Below, piece by piece: positions 19,522-31,733 of a DNA stretch of 64,000 nucleotides. Both the position numbers and the translations under genes were made by a program. The DNA comes from Roseibium sp. MMSF_3412. GTDB lineage: Bacteria; Pseudomonadota; Alphaproteobacteria; Rhizobiales; Stappiaceae. The notes beneath the pieces were generated by a model. It worked only from the letters and a program-made list of their open reading frames with translations. It was not told the DNA's origin and did no database searches. Every line of letters starts with the position of its first letter. Position 1 is the stretch's first letter. The stretch covers positions 62,001 to 126,000 of the forward strand of contig NZ_JASHJI010000015.1 in NCBI RefSeq assembly GCF_030733265.1, given 5' to 3'.

Positions 19522-20841
19522 CTAGTGACTGGCAAGCCAGTCGCGCACGCGCGCTTCAAGGCCCTCGGTCACATCATCTTCGCCATATTCCTCGATCGCT
19601 TCCGACAGGAAGGCAAGAACGAGGAGCGTTTTCGCTTCATCTTCCGGAATGCCCCGGGCGCGCAGGTAAAACAGCAGATCCTCATCGATCTGGCCGCTTG
19701 TGGCCCCATGCGCGCACAGCACGTCATCGGCAAAGATCTCAAGTTCCGGCTTGTTGGCCATCTCGGCGTCTTCCGACAACAGCAAGGCCTGCGTCATCAT
19801 CTCGCCGTCGGTCTTCTGCGCATGCTGCGCAACGTTGATCCGGCCCTGGTAAACGCCCTTGGCATTGCCGTCGAGCACGGTCTTGAAGAACTCCCGGCTG
19901 TTGCAATGGGGAACGGCGTGATCGACGATCAGCGTCTGGTCCGCCAGATCGCTGCCACCGGCCATGGTAACGCCGTAGATCTTGGCTTCGGAGTTTTCAC
20001 CCGTGAAATTGATGAACTGCTGATTGCGCGCAAAGCGAGGACCAGCCATGAAGCCAAGCGACTTGAATTCCGCTTCCGCACCGATGGTCGCAATCGTGGT
20101 CAGGAGGCGTGCAGCATCATTCGACCCGACGATCAGACGTGTCGTTGCGAGGAACGCCTTGTCTGCCACATCGTAGTCGAACACCGCATTCAGTTCGCCC
20201 TCGCCGGTTTCGCCGATGAAGGTTTCCAGAAGCCGCAGGCTTCCGTCTGCCCCGACGCGAACCTTGTTCCGCGTAACCTGGGCACCTGACGACGTCGCAA
20301 CATGGATCAGTTCAACCGGCTTCGACACCTTGGCACCGTCAGCAACCTCGATCACCACGCCACCTTGGACGAAGGCCGTGTTGAGGGCGACAACGCCATC
20401 ACAGGGCCCGGTTTTCGGAGAGGCAAGCAGTTGCGAACCGTGTTCACCGGCCAGAGCGTCGTTGAGATCCGTCACCGTGACACCCTCGGCAGCAAGCGCT
20501 TCGATGTCAGACAGTTCAGCAACAAATGATCCGTTCGCAATTACGAGCTTGTGACGCTCAAGGTCGCCGAACAGGTTTTCGGCTGCCAAAAGATCCTTTG
20601 CGTTGGTGACCTCGGCTTTCGAAACGAGCTGTGCCGCGGATTTCATGAACGCGCGCAGATCGGAATACTTGTATTCTTCAACGCGGCGGTGCGGCAATCC
20701 GCGGTCCCGGATCTGGTTGACGGCTGCCTCGCGCAATGCGGAAACAGCGACGGAACCGGCAAGGTCCGGTTTCGCGGCCTCGAAGCGGTCGAACAGATCG
20801 CTTTCGGCCTGGGTGTGTCTGATAGGCATGCTGGCGTTCAT
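19522..20841 (-). CDS. sufD: Fe-S cluster assembly protein SufD
   Basis: A 439-residue component of the SufBC2D scaffold in the cytoplasm. The beta-helix core ends with the family block NSREFFKTVLDGNAKGVYQGRI and the downstream ALLLSEDAEMANKPELEIFADDV and CAHGATSGQIDEDLLFYLRARGI. The ATG at 20841 has a strong AGGGAAGAA upstream and is preferred to an in-frame TTG at 20859. The ribosome site overlaps the end of sufC (stop at 20856-20858), implying tight coupling with sufC. Confidence 0.95.
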   Translation of the reverse strand: MNASMPIRHTQAESDLFDRFEAAKPDLAGSVAVSALREAAVNQIRDRGLPHRRVEEYKYSDLRAFMKSAAQLVSKAEVTNAKDLLAAENLFGDLERHKLVIANGSFVAELSDIEALAAEGVTVTDLNDALAGEHGSQLLASPKTGPCDGVVALNTAFVQGGVVIEVADGAKVSKPVELIHVATSSGAQVTRNKVRVGADGSLRLLETFIGETGEGELNAVFDYDVADKAFLATTRLIVGSNDAARLLTTIATIGAEAEFKSLGFMAGPRFARNQQFINFTGENSEAKIYGVTMAGGSDLADQTLIVDHAVPHCNSREFFKTVLDGNAKGVYQGRINVAQHAQKTDGEMMTQALLLSEDAEMANKPELEIFADDVLCAHGATSGQIDEDLLFYLRARGIPEDEAKTLLVLAFLSEAIEEYGEDDVTEGLEARVRDWLASH

Positions 20842-20855
20842 TTTGCGTTCTTCCC

Positions 20856-21611
20856 TCAAGCGGCTGCTTCGACGAAGTCTGCGTAACCGTTTTTCTCCAG
20901 CTCAAGCGCCAGGTCCTTGTCGCCTGTCTTGACGATCCGGCCCTTGGACAGAACATGGACGACATCCGGAACGATGTGATCGAGCAAGCGCTGGTAGTGC
21001 GTGATCACGACCATGGCCCGATCAGGCCCGCGGAGCTTGTTGACCCCTTCGGACACGATGCGCAGGGCATCGATATCAAGACCGGAATCGGTTTCATCGA
21101 GCACGCAAAGTTTCGGCTCCAAGAGAGACATCTGGAGGATCTCGGCACGCTTCTTCTCGCCGCCCGAGAAGCCGACATTGAGCGGACGTTTCAGCATGTC
21201 CATGGAAACATTGAGGTGGCTTGCCGCCGCCTTGACCCGCTTCATGAAGTCCGGGATGGAGAGAACGTCTTCGCCGCGCGCCTTGCGCTGTGCGTTCATG
21301 GCCGTTTTCAGGAATTCCATCGTGGCAACGCCCGGAATTTCGATCGGGTACTGGAACGCCAGGAACATGCCGGCTGCTGCCCGCTCGTCCGGTTCCATCT
21401 CCAGCATGTTCTCACCGTTGAAGAGCACTTCGCCCTCGGTGATCTCATAGTCTTCCTTACCGGCCAGAACATAGGACAGGGTCGACTTGCCAGAGCCGTT
21501 GGGACCCATGATGGCGTGGACTTCGCCCGCGTTGACGGTCAGATCGACACCGCGCAGGATTTCCGTTTCGTCTTCCGCAATGCGGGCGTGAAGGTTTTTG
21601 ATCTCAAGCAT
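20856..21611 (-). CDS. sufC: Fe-S cluster assembly ATPase SufC
   Basis: A 251-residue ABC-type ATPase that drives the SufBCD scaffold. Walker A is GPNGSGKST (about residue 34-42), the signature is GFSGGEKKRAEILQ, Walker B is KLCVLDETDSGLD, and the H-loop is VVITHYQRLL. I use the ATG at 21611 (MLEIKNLHARI) with GGAAG upstream; the longer frame to 21743 runs through the preceding gene. Its start codon overlaps the stop of the small membrane-protein gene as ATGCTTGA. Confidence 0.96.
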   Translation of the reverse strand: MLEIKNLHARIAEDETEILRGVDLTVNAGEVHAIMGPNGSGKSTLSYVLAGKEDYEITEGEVLFNGENMLEMEPDERAAAGMFLAFQYPIEIPGVATMEFLKTAMNAQRKARGEDVLSIPDFMKRVKAAASHLNVSMDMLKRPLNVGFSGGEKKRAEILQMSLLEPKLCVLDETDSGLDIDALRIVSEGVNKLRGPDRAMVVITHYQRLLDHIVPDVVHVLSKGRIVKTGDKDLALELEKNGYADFVEAAA

Positions 21612-21978
21612 TTTTTGCTTCCGTCTCGTTTTCCGTTTTGTCTCTTTCAATCGCCATAAGACGAAGATCTTCTGCTCTTTTCTTGCGTGTCGAGCGAGTG
21701 TTCCAAACTTTGACAGCGACATAGCCAAGAGTGGCGACAACAAACATCACTCCAGCATATCCAACCAGGCTTCTGTCGACGATCAAGAGCACCAAAGTCG
21801 CGACCAGTAGAGTTCCAAGCAGTGGTCCGAAGAAACTCTCAACGTGATACGTGCGCTTGTATCTTTGTTGGGCTTCGAGACCATCTTGAACCTGCAACAA
21901 GCGCTCTGTTGCCTTGATCTGCGCCTGTTCAATGCCTGACTCTTCGAACTCCGAACCGCGATCCATCGTTGAGTTCAA
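21604..21978 (-). CDS. Small membrane protein between sufB and sufC, unknown function
   Basis: A 124-residue protein with a hydrophilic, possibly coiled N-terminus (IEQAQIKATERLLQVQDGLEAQQR), two closely spaced membrane helices (FFGPLLGTLLVATLVLLIVD and a second through GVMFVVATLGYVAVKVW, about residues 49-91) and a charged basic/acidic tail. No family recognised. It is translated between sufB (21 bp upstream) and sufC, with an 8-bp ATGCTTGA overlap into sufC, so it is a genuine part of the operon. Its role is unknown; placement suggests membrane tethering or an accessory function for the SUF machinery (inference). Confidence 0.75.
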   Translation of the reverse strand: MNSTMDRGSEFEESGIEQAQIKATERLLQVQDGLEAQQRYKRTYHVESFFGPLLGTLLVATLVLLIVDRSLVGYAGVMFVVATLGYVAVKVWNTRSTRKKRAEDLRLMAIERDKTENETEAKNA

Positions 21979-21999
21979 CCTCGCAACAACAAATCTGTG

Positions 22000-23472
<1,473 letters not shown>

Positions 23473-23575
23473 CCCTTGCCTCCATCTGGCGGACCTTGTC
23501 CGCGTCTTGAACACAAACCGGATCGATTGTGCCGCTCCGGCCATAACGTTGGCGGTATCCCGCCGAATTACCGTG

Positions 23576-24745
23576 TCACGCAGCCCGGCTGCGCGCCTCC
23601 GGGTTGAGCCTGTCGACGACCGCCGGCCAGAGCTCCAGAAATGCGTCAATCTCGTCGGTCCGGGTGTTCCAGCCCGTGCTGATACGGATGGCGCAGCGTG
23701 CGAGATCCTCATCCACGCCCATCGCGGTCAGGACATGCGACACCGAAACCTTCCCGGACGAACACGCAGACCCGGATGAAACTGATACGCGCTCCAGATC
23801 CAAAGCGATCAGGACTGTCTCAGCCGGGATGTCGCGAACAGCGAAACATGTCGTGTTGGCGAGCCGCTCAACAGCCTCGCCAAAGATAAGTGTGTCGGGG
23901 CAGACCGATTTCAATCCGGTTTCGAGCAAAGTTTTCATGCCCTGAAAGTGGTCTTGGGAATCCAAGTCCGAAAGTGCGTCTTCCGCGGCATTGCCGAACG
24001 CCACGATCGCAGCGACATTTTCCGTTCCGCCCCGGCGCCAGTTCTCCTGGCCGCCACCGACCATCAGCGGAGCAGGAGATCTGGAGGCCGATCGTGTCAC
24101 GACGGCGCCGATGCCCTGCGGCCCGCCGAACTTGTGTGCGGAAAGCGTAATCGCATCTGCCTGCCAGTCTTCCATATCGATCTTGATCCGGCCGGCAGCC
24201 TGAACGGCGTCCACATGGAAAAAGTGTCCGCATTCGCGTGTTATCGCGCCAATTTCGGCGAGCGGCTGAATGACCCCGGTTTCGTTGTTGGCTGCCATGA
24301 CGGAGACAAGGCCAGGCTCGGCTTCAGAAACGGCTTGCCGCAGCGCGTCGAGTTGAACAATGCCATCCCTGTCAACCGGCACGAGGACCTGGTCCGCCAC
24401 GGCAAAGCGGCCGCCTGTCAGCACGGACGGGTGCTCGATGGCGCTGATAAATAGCTTGTCCAGATAGACAGGATTGCCGCCATCCTGCCAGACGCGGGAA
24501 AGCGCGGTCATGTTCGCTTCCGTACCGCCGGAGACAAACGTCACCGACCGTGTACCGGTGCCACAAAGACGGGCAACGCTGTCTCTCGCAGCCTCGACCC
24601 GGCCACGCGCCTTGCGGCCGTTGGAATGGACCGATGAGGCATTGCCCGTGTCGTTCAAAACCTCGATCATGGCTTCCCGGGCGCCGGAACGCAGCGGCGC
24701 ACCAGCGTTGTAATCGAGATAGATCGGGGCCGAAAGACGTGGCAT
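23576..24745 (-). CDS. Cysteine desulfurase (IscS/NifS-like), first gene of the suf operon
   Basis: A 389-residue group I-like cysteine desulfurase. It begins [19 protein letters not shown], has the [13 protein letters not shown] block, the H-V-D-A-V-Q-A-A-G block, the PLP lysine in [16 protein letters not shown] (about residue 203) and the catalytic Cys loop [14 protein letters not shown] (about residue 325). Operons with both an IscS-like and a SufS-type desulfurase are usual in rhizobia. It is the promoter-proximal gene; an Irr-type palindrome lies about 160 bp upstream. Confidence 0.92.
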   Translation of the reverse strand: MPRLSAPIYLDYNAGAPLRSGAREAMIEVLNDTGNASSVHSNGRKARGRVEAARDSVARLCGTGTRSVTFVSGGTEANMTALSRVWQDGGNPVYLDKLFISAIEHPSVLTGGRFAVADQVLVPVDRDGIVQLDALRQAVSEAEPGLVSVMAANNETGVIQPLAEIGAITRECGHFFHVDAVQAAGRIKIDMEDWQADAITLSAHKFGGPQGIGAVVTRSASRSPAPLMVGGGQENWRRGGTENVAAIVAFGNAAEDALSDLDSQDHFQGMKTLLETGLKSVCPDTLIFGEAVERLANTTCFAVRDIPAETVLIALDLERVSVSSGSACSSGKVSVSHVLTAMGVDEDLARCAIRISTGWNTRTDEIDAFLELWPAVVDRLNPEARSRAA

Positions 24746-24904
24746 AAGACCTCAAAAGCCAGGATCGACAAGTTTGACGGTGTCGAAATTCCGCTTTATT
24801 GCCAGACACATGTTCGAAAAACTTGAAATTTTTCTCTGTGATGACGATAACACCCCCCAACCGGTCGAACCGAGTGTTGCCTGCCGTGGGCGGATGATGC
24901 GAAC

Positions 24905-24921
24905 TTTCGAATAATTCTAAA
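24905..24921. promoter_or_regulatory. Irr/ICE-type palindrome upstream of the suf operon
   Basis: The 17-mer TTTCGAATAATTCTAAA differs at one base from the iron-control element TTTAGAA-N3-TTCTAAA bound by Irr in rhizobia. It lies in the divergent promoter region between the cysteine desulfurase gene (start 24745) and the hydrolase gene (start 25044). A further palindrome TTCTAGAA (24927-24934) and the inverted repeat AAGT-TTAG-ACTT (24953-24964) follow. Irr control of suf operons is known in Rhizobiales; binding here is an inference. Confidence 0.7.
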
Positions 24922-25043
24922 CAAGGTTCTAGAAACTCGGAGGCTAAGAGTCAAGTTTAGACTTACGGGAAATCACGTATACAGAATCCAAATTTCAGCG
25001 CCTCCCGTCACGGCGCGACAATATGACAAGGACATAGCGCTTC

Positions 25044-25712
25044 ATGCCTGAGGTGATCTTCAACGGTCCCGCCGGCCGGCTCGAGGGCCGGTTCCACCCC
25101 GCGAAAAAACGCAACGCCCCCATCGCACTGGTTTTGCACCTTCACCCGCAATTCGGCGGGACGATGAACAACCAGATCGTCTACCAGATGTATTACATGT
25201 TCGCGCGGCGTGGTTTTGCGGTTCTGCGCTTCAACTTCCGCGGCGTGGGCCGGTCTCAGGGTACCTTCGATCATGGCCAGGGTGAATTGTCCGATGCGGC
25301 AGCGGCGCTCGACTGGGTGCAGACCGTACATCCCGATGCGCGGGCGTGCTGGATCGGCGGATTTTCATTCGGTGCGTGGATCGGTATGCAGCTGCTAATG
25401 CGCCGCCCGGAAGTCGAGGGCTTCATCTCGGTTGCGCCGCCGGCCAACCTGCATGACTTTTCGTTCCTTGCCCCCTGCCCGTCATCCGGCCTGATCGTTC
25501 ACGGCGACAACGACAAGGTCGTGCCCCAGAAGGATGTCCAGACGCTGGTCGACAAGCTCAAGACTCAAAAGGGTATCGTGATCGATCACGAAACGATCCC
25601 GGGGGCCAACCACTTCTTCGAAAACGACATGGAAGAGCTGCTGGAGCGCTGCGGTACCTATGTCGATGGCCGGCTCGGTCTCACCCCCGAAGACTACGTC
25701 GATATCGACTGA
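25044..25712 (+). CDS. Alpha/beta hydrolase
   Basis: A 222-residue alpha/beta hydrolase of the dienelactone hydrolase-like type. The oxyanion-side HLHPQFGGTMNN lies near residue 35, FNFRGVGRSQGTFDHG near residue 67, the nucleophile elbow is GGFSFGAWIG with Ser near residue 110, and the acid/His end is HGDNDKVVP and GANHFFENDMEEL (His near residue 192). Substrate unknown. It is divergent from the suf operon and sits under the same intergenic region; in many alphaproteobacteria this hydrolase is a neighbour of suf. A strong terminator follows its stop. Confidence 0.85.
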   Translation: MPEVIFNGPAGRLEGRFHPAKKRNAPIALVLHLHPQFGGTMNNQIVYQMYYMFARRGFAVLRFNFRGVGRSQGTFDHGQGELSDAAAALDWVQTVHPDARACWIGGFSFGAWIGMQLLMRRPEVEGFISVAPPANLHDFSFLAPCPSSGLIVHGDNDKVVPQKDVQTLVDKLKTQKGIVIDHETIPGANHFFENDMEELLERCGTYVDGRLGLTPEDYVDID

Positions 25713-25727
25713 TCATTTTCCGGAGGA

Positions 25728-25753
25728 GCCCGCCAGACCGGCGGGCTTTTTTT
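25728..25753 (+). terminator. Rho-independent terminator after the hydrolase gene
   Basis: GCCCGCC (25728-25734), five-base loop, GGCGGGC (25740-25746), then seven T. It lies 16 bp after the hydrolase stop codon. Confidence 0.9.
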
Positions 25754-26523
25754 ATGCCTGAAGATCTTCTGATCCGCCCCGCCACCCGCTCAGACTTGAC
25801 CGACGTGCTCTCGCTTTATCAAGATCTCAATCCGGAAGATCTCAACGCCGACCGCGTCCGGCAGGAACAGACCTACCGCAGATGCTCGATCAGCCGGGAC
25901 TGACAATCCTGCTTGCATTTCTTGATGGAAACCCGGTTGCGACGCTGACACTGGTGATCGTGCCAAACCTCACGCGCGGCTGTGCACCTTATGCAATTGT
26001 GGAAAACGTGGTCACACTGACTTCGTGCCGCGGAAAAGGAATTGGAAAGCGGCTGATGAAGGACGGGATCGATCTGTGCTGGGAGGCGGGCTGCTTCAAG
26101 ATCATGCCAGAGCTTTTTCCGACCCATTTTGCTCATTTGATGAGGATGTCCTGTTCACTCGGCCAGGCGGGTCACGAAGCGCGATGCGGTGCATCGCGCA
26201 AGTGGCACAACGCAGCCGATGGGCCGGACATCCTCACCCGTTGCGGAACCCATTCAAGCAAGAATCATTAAGGTTGGCCGGGCCCTTTTTCGCTCTGGCG
26301 TCGTTGGTCCACCCTTGTGGTGGGAAACACCGCGGCGGGCGAACCGTCTCGCCAGCACGAAAAAGGGCCGCGGTCAAATGATCCAAATGGGTCGGAAAAA
26401 GCTCGAGTGTCCGGATCAGCCAATCTACCCGCGCACAGGTTTTACGAAAACATGGGCTTCACGCGCAGCAAGATCGGCTTTGAACTGAGACAGCCCGGTT
26501 ACGCGCCGCGAAAGATCACGTAA
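25754..26523 (+). pseudogene. GNAT-family acetyltransferase, broken by frameshift and insertion
   Basis: Three pieces of one GNAT gene are visible. The first starts at the ATG at 25754 (MPEDLLIRPATRSDLTDVLSLYQDLNPED) and runs into a stop at ~25903. The second continues in the next frame from about 25880 (MLDQPGLTILLAFLDGNPVATLTLVI, then ENVVTLTSCRGKGIGKRLMKDGIDLCWEAGCFKIM), so one base has been lost near 25879. The acetyl-CoA-binding R-G-K-G-I-G-K is present. After KIM a foldback element intervenes (26110-26404), and the end follows from 26410 (SGSANLPAHRFYENMGFTRS) to a TAA at 26521. The gene cannot make an intact enzyme. Confidence 0.85.
26110..26404. mobile_element. ~295-bp foldback/MITE-like insertion in the GNAT gene
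   Basis: Perfect 20-bp terminal inverted repeats GAGCTTTTTCCGACCCATTT (26110-26129 and the complement of 26385-26404), extending with two mismatches to about 31 bp. A second inverted pair lies inside: GGGCCCTTTTTCGCTCTGGCG from about 26280 against the complement of about 26353-26372. It carries no transposase. It interrupts the GNAT reading frame exactly between two conserved segments. A target duplication is not obvious. Confidence 0.82.
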
Positions 26524-26533
26524 GTCCGTGTCC

Positions 26534-27082
26534 TCAGCCCTGGAACGGCTTTTTCCTAGGGATACCGGGTCCTGATTCGACACCGTCGTCAGGTCCGGCG
26601 AGCGGGTCTTCGCCGTCGGCTACGACACCCTTGATCGGCGGTCCGTCATAGTCTTCGGGCGGCGGGACCGTTGACGCGAGCTTGCAGTTGGTCAGCCAGA
26701 TATCATAGACCGCGTGTTCAACCGCATGCAGACCCGGACTGGCGGCATACATCCAGCCGGAGAAAATCCGCCGCACTTCATTGTTGAGCGTAATCTCATC
26801 CACCTGCACAAAGCCGGTCGTCAAGGGCGATTCTGTCTGGGGACGCGTGTGGCAGACCCTTGGCGTCACCTGAAGCGCACCGAACTGAACCGTTTCGCCG
26901 ATATAGACATCGAACGAAATGATGCGGCCCGTGATCTTGTCGAGGCCGGAAAAGACGGCAACCGGATTTTCGATCTTCTCTGCATTCGCCGCGTCAACAG
27001 CAACGAAAGGTGCAAGCATTGCAAAGGCTGCAACGGTGAATATCCGTCTTGCTGAGTTCCTGATTTTGACCACGTCTGCCAT
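26534..27082 (-). CDS. DUF2155-domain exported protein
   Basis: A 182-residue protein with a signal peptide (VKIRNSARRIFTVAAFAMLAPF, cleavage expected after DAANA). The mature part matches the DUF2155 family: AVFSGLDKITGRIISFDVYIGETVQFGALQVTPRVCHTRPQTESP, then EVRRIFSGWMYAASPGLHAVEHAVYDIWLTNCK, with the two conserved Cys that could form a disulfide. The C-terminal 45 residues are Pro/Asp-rich. I chose the ATG at 27082 at the signal peptide; the frame remains open to 27406 inside the valS end. Periplasmic; function unknown. It lies about 105 bp downstream of valS. Confidence 0.85.
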   Translation of the reverse strand: MADVVKIRNSARRIFTVAAFAMLAPFVAVDAANAEKIENPVAVFSGLDKITGRIISFDVYIGETVQFGALQVTPRVCHTRPQTESPLTTGFVQVDEITLNNEVRRIFSGWMYAASPGLHAVEHAVYDIWLTNCKLASTVPPPEDYDGPPIKGVVADGEDPLAGPDDGVESGPGIPRKKPFQG

Positions 27083-27188
27083 CGGTGTCTGAGTCGCTGG
27101 ATCTAGAATAGCTCTTTCGGGAAAGGTGGCGCTAGCACCGAATTGCGGCCCCGGCAAGACATGCCGACCCGGGACCGCGTTGTGCCGA

Positions 27189-30119
<2,931 letters not shown>

Positions 30120-30301
30120 CAGGGTCACTCGAAGGGAAGATGTCTGTCGAAATTCGTGAGCCCCCGTGTAAATCGGAAGCGTCCGCGCAAGTCAACCGGT
30201 TATGCGTTGATTGCGGCAAGGATAGGAAGCCTTGAGAGATCTTTGTCCGCGCTCAGCTTCCAGGACTTGGGTACAAAAGGTTTTGCTGCCATAAAACCGC
30301 A

Positions 30302-30745
30302 ATGACGATCCTGATCCGCCCCCATCACTTTCTCTGCATGCTGACCTTTCTGGGAAAGGGATATTCGGCTGCCTTCGTGAAGAATTACGCCAGGATCGTG
30401 GAACGGCTGAATTCGGGTGAGGACATCAGAATCGTGGATGGTCCCGACGACATTTGCAAACCGATGCTTCACGAGGCCGGACACCATTGTCACAATGGCA
30501 GTGTCAAGGCGCGTGACGGTATTGCTTCACGCCGCATCCATGACTTGCTCGGGCTCGACCTGAAGACGGGACAGCACCTCAAGTTGACAGGCGCACAGGT
30601 CGAGACATTACGAAAAGCCTATGAAAACGGCGCATTTCGCGTCGCTTGTGATGGGTGTCAATGGCAAGCCATGTGCACTTCGATCGCGGCGAGCAACTAC
30701 AGGGGATGCCGCCTGAACCCGGACCACGAACCGGACAAGGGGTGA
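30302..30745 (+). CDS. DUF1284 protein, possible Fe-S protein
   Basis: A 147-residue protein matching DUF1284: RPHHFLCMLTFLGKGYSAAFVKNYARIVERL at the start and a Cys-rich pattern DDICKPM, HHCHNGS, CDGCQWQAMC and GCRLNP. Seven or more conserved cysteines suggest metal or Fe-S binding (inference). The ribosome site is weak. It is convergent with popZ, with a single base between the stop codons. Confidence 0.8.
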   Translation: MTILIRPHHFLCMLTFLGKGYSAAFVKNYARIVERLNSGEDIRIVDGPDDICKPMLHEAGHHCHNGSVKARDGIASRRIHDLLGLDLKTGQHLKLTGAQVETLRKAYENGAFRVACDGCQWQAMCTSIAASNYRGCRLNPDHEPDKG

Positions 30746-30746
30746 G

Positions 30747-31472
30747 TTAACGGCGCCGCGTCACGCGCTGAATTTCCTTCTGGACCATCTGCTCGACCAT
30801 TCCTGGCAGGTTCTGATCCAGCCACGCCTTCAGCATCGGCCGCAGCATTTCCTTGACGAGTTCCTCAACCGTCTGTGCCTGCGATCCGACGAACATGTTC
30901 GACAGATTGTCAAAAGCCGCGTGCACCGCGTCGCCCGTATTGTCCGAGGTCAGGAACGCATCGGCTGCAACATCGGGAAGATCATCCGGAACAGGTGCGG
31001 TTTCCATGGACGACGGCGGTATCGGGGCCGGTGCCGGCGGCGCCTCGCTCTCTTCGGCAAATGACAGGTCGCCGCCCGGACTGTCAAAGTCTTCCGCAAG
31101 ACCTTCGACCATTTCCATGTCGTCCGGGACAGCAAGTTCTTCCGTCAGTTCCAGAACGTCGTCATCGGCTTCATCGTCAGCAGCATCCGCTTCCATCGCC
31201 GCTGCCATATCGTCGGCTTCGTCCTCGGACGCACTGTCTCCACCACCACCGCCGCTCGGTTCCATGTCGAACAGCTTGTCGAGGTCGTCCTGTGACATTT
31301 CGCCCGCGTCGCCCATATCATCTACCGCTTCTTCTACTGGAGTCTCAGGCTGTTCGGTTTCGTTCTCTTCGCTGCCGGCGTCACCCTGGGCATCTTCGTC
31401 GGAAATAATACGGCGGATCGATGCGAGGATTTCCTCCATCGACGGCTCGTCGGCCTTTTTCGCCTCTGCCAT
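30747..31472 (-). CDS. popZ: Polar organizing protein PopZ (DUF2497)
   Basis: A 241-residue acidic protein. The N-terminus has the conserved amphipathic helix EPSMEEILASIRRIISDEDA; the middle ~120 residues are acidic and Pro-rich and likely disordered; the C-terminus carries the oligomerisation helices VEELVKEMLRPMLKAWLDQNLPGMVEQMVQKEIQRVTRR. This three-part layout defines PopZ, which forms a polar matrix that anchors ParB/centromere and signalling proteins in alphaproteobacteria. Slightly longer than Caulobacter PopZ because of the acidic linker. Confidence 0.92.
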   Translation of the reverse strand: MAEAKKADEPSMEEILASIRRIISDEDAQGDAGSEENETEQPETPVEEAVDDMGDAGEMSQDDLDKLFDMEPSGGGGGDSASEDEADDMAAAMEADAADDEADDDVLELTEELAVPDDMEMVEGLAEDFDSPGGDLSFAEESEAPPAPAPIPPSSMETAPVPDDLPDVAADAFLTSDNTGDAVHAAFDNLSNMFVGSQAQTVEELVKEMLRPMLKAWLDQNLPGMVEQMVQKEIQRVTRRR

Positions 31473-31676
31473 GATATCCCCCGTTTACCTCGTCCACGCT
31501 ACAGCACATTCGATTTCGCGAATGATTCGTTAATCGAAATTATGCGTCTCGAACGCAGCCCCGCAAAGCAAACGCATCTGTTCCGATTGTTTTATCCCCT
31601 CATATGTCCGGGATTCGCCACACCAAACAAAGTGGTACCGGAAATCCAAAGGCGATGCGGCGCACGCTTTCAAACA

Positions 31677-31710
31677 GTAAAACGGCCGGGAACCTGGGTT
31701 CCCAGCCGTT
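31677..31710 (-). terminator. Terminator downstream of tolC
   Basis: On the minus strand AACGGC, GGGAACC, a two-base loop, GGTTCCC and GCCGTT form a 13-bp stem with one bulge, followed by TTTT. It lies just beyond the tolC stop at 31734. Confidence 0.75.
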
Positions 31711-31733
31711 CAGACTTGCTTGTCGGAATTAAC

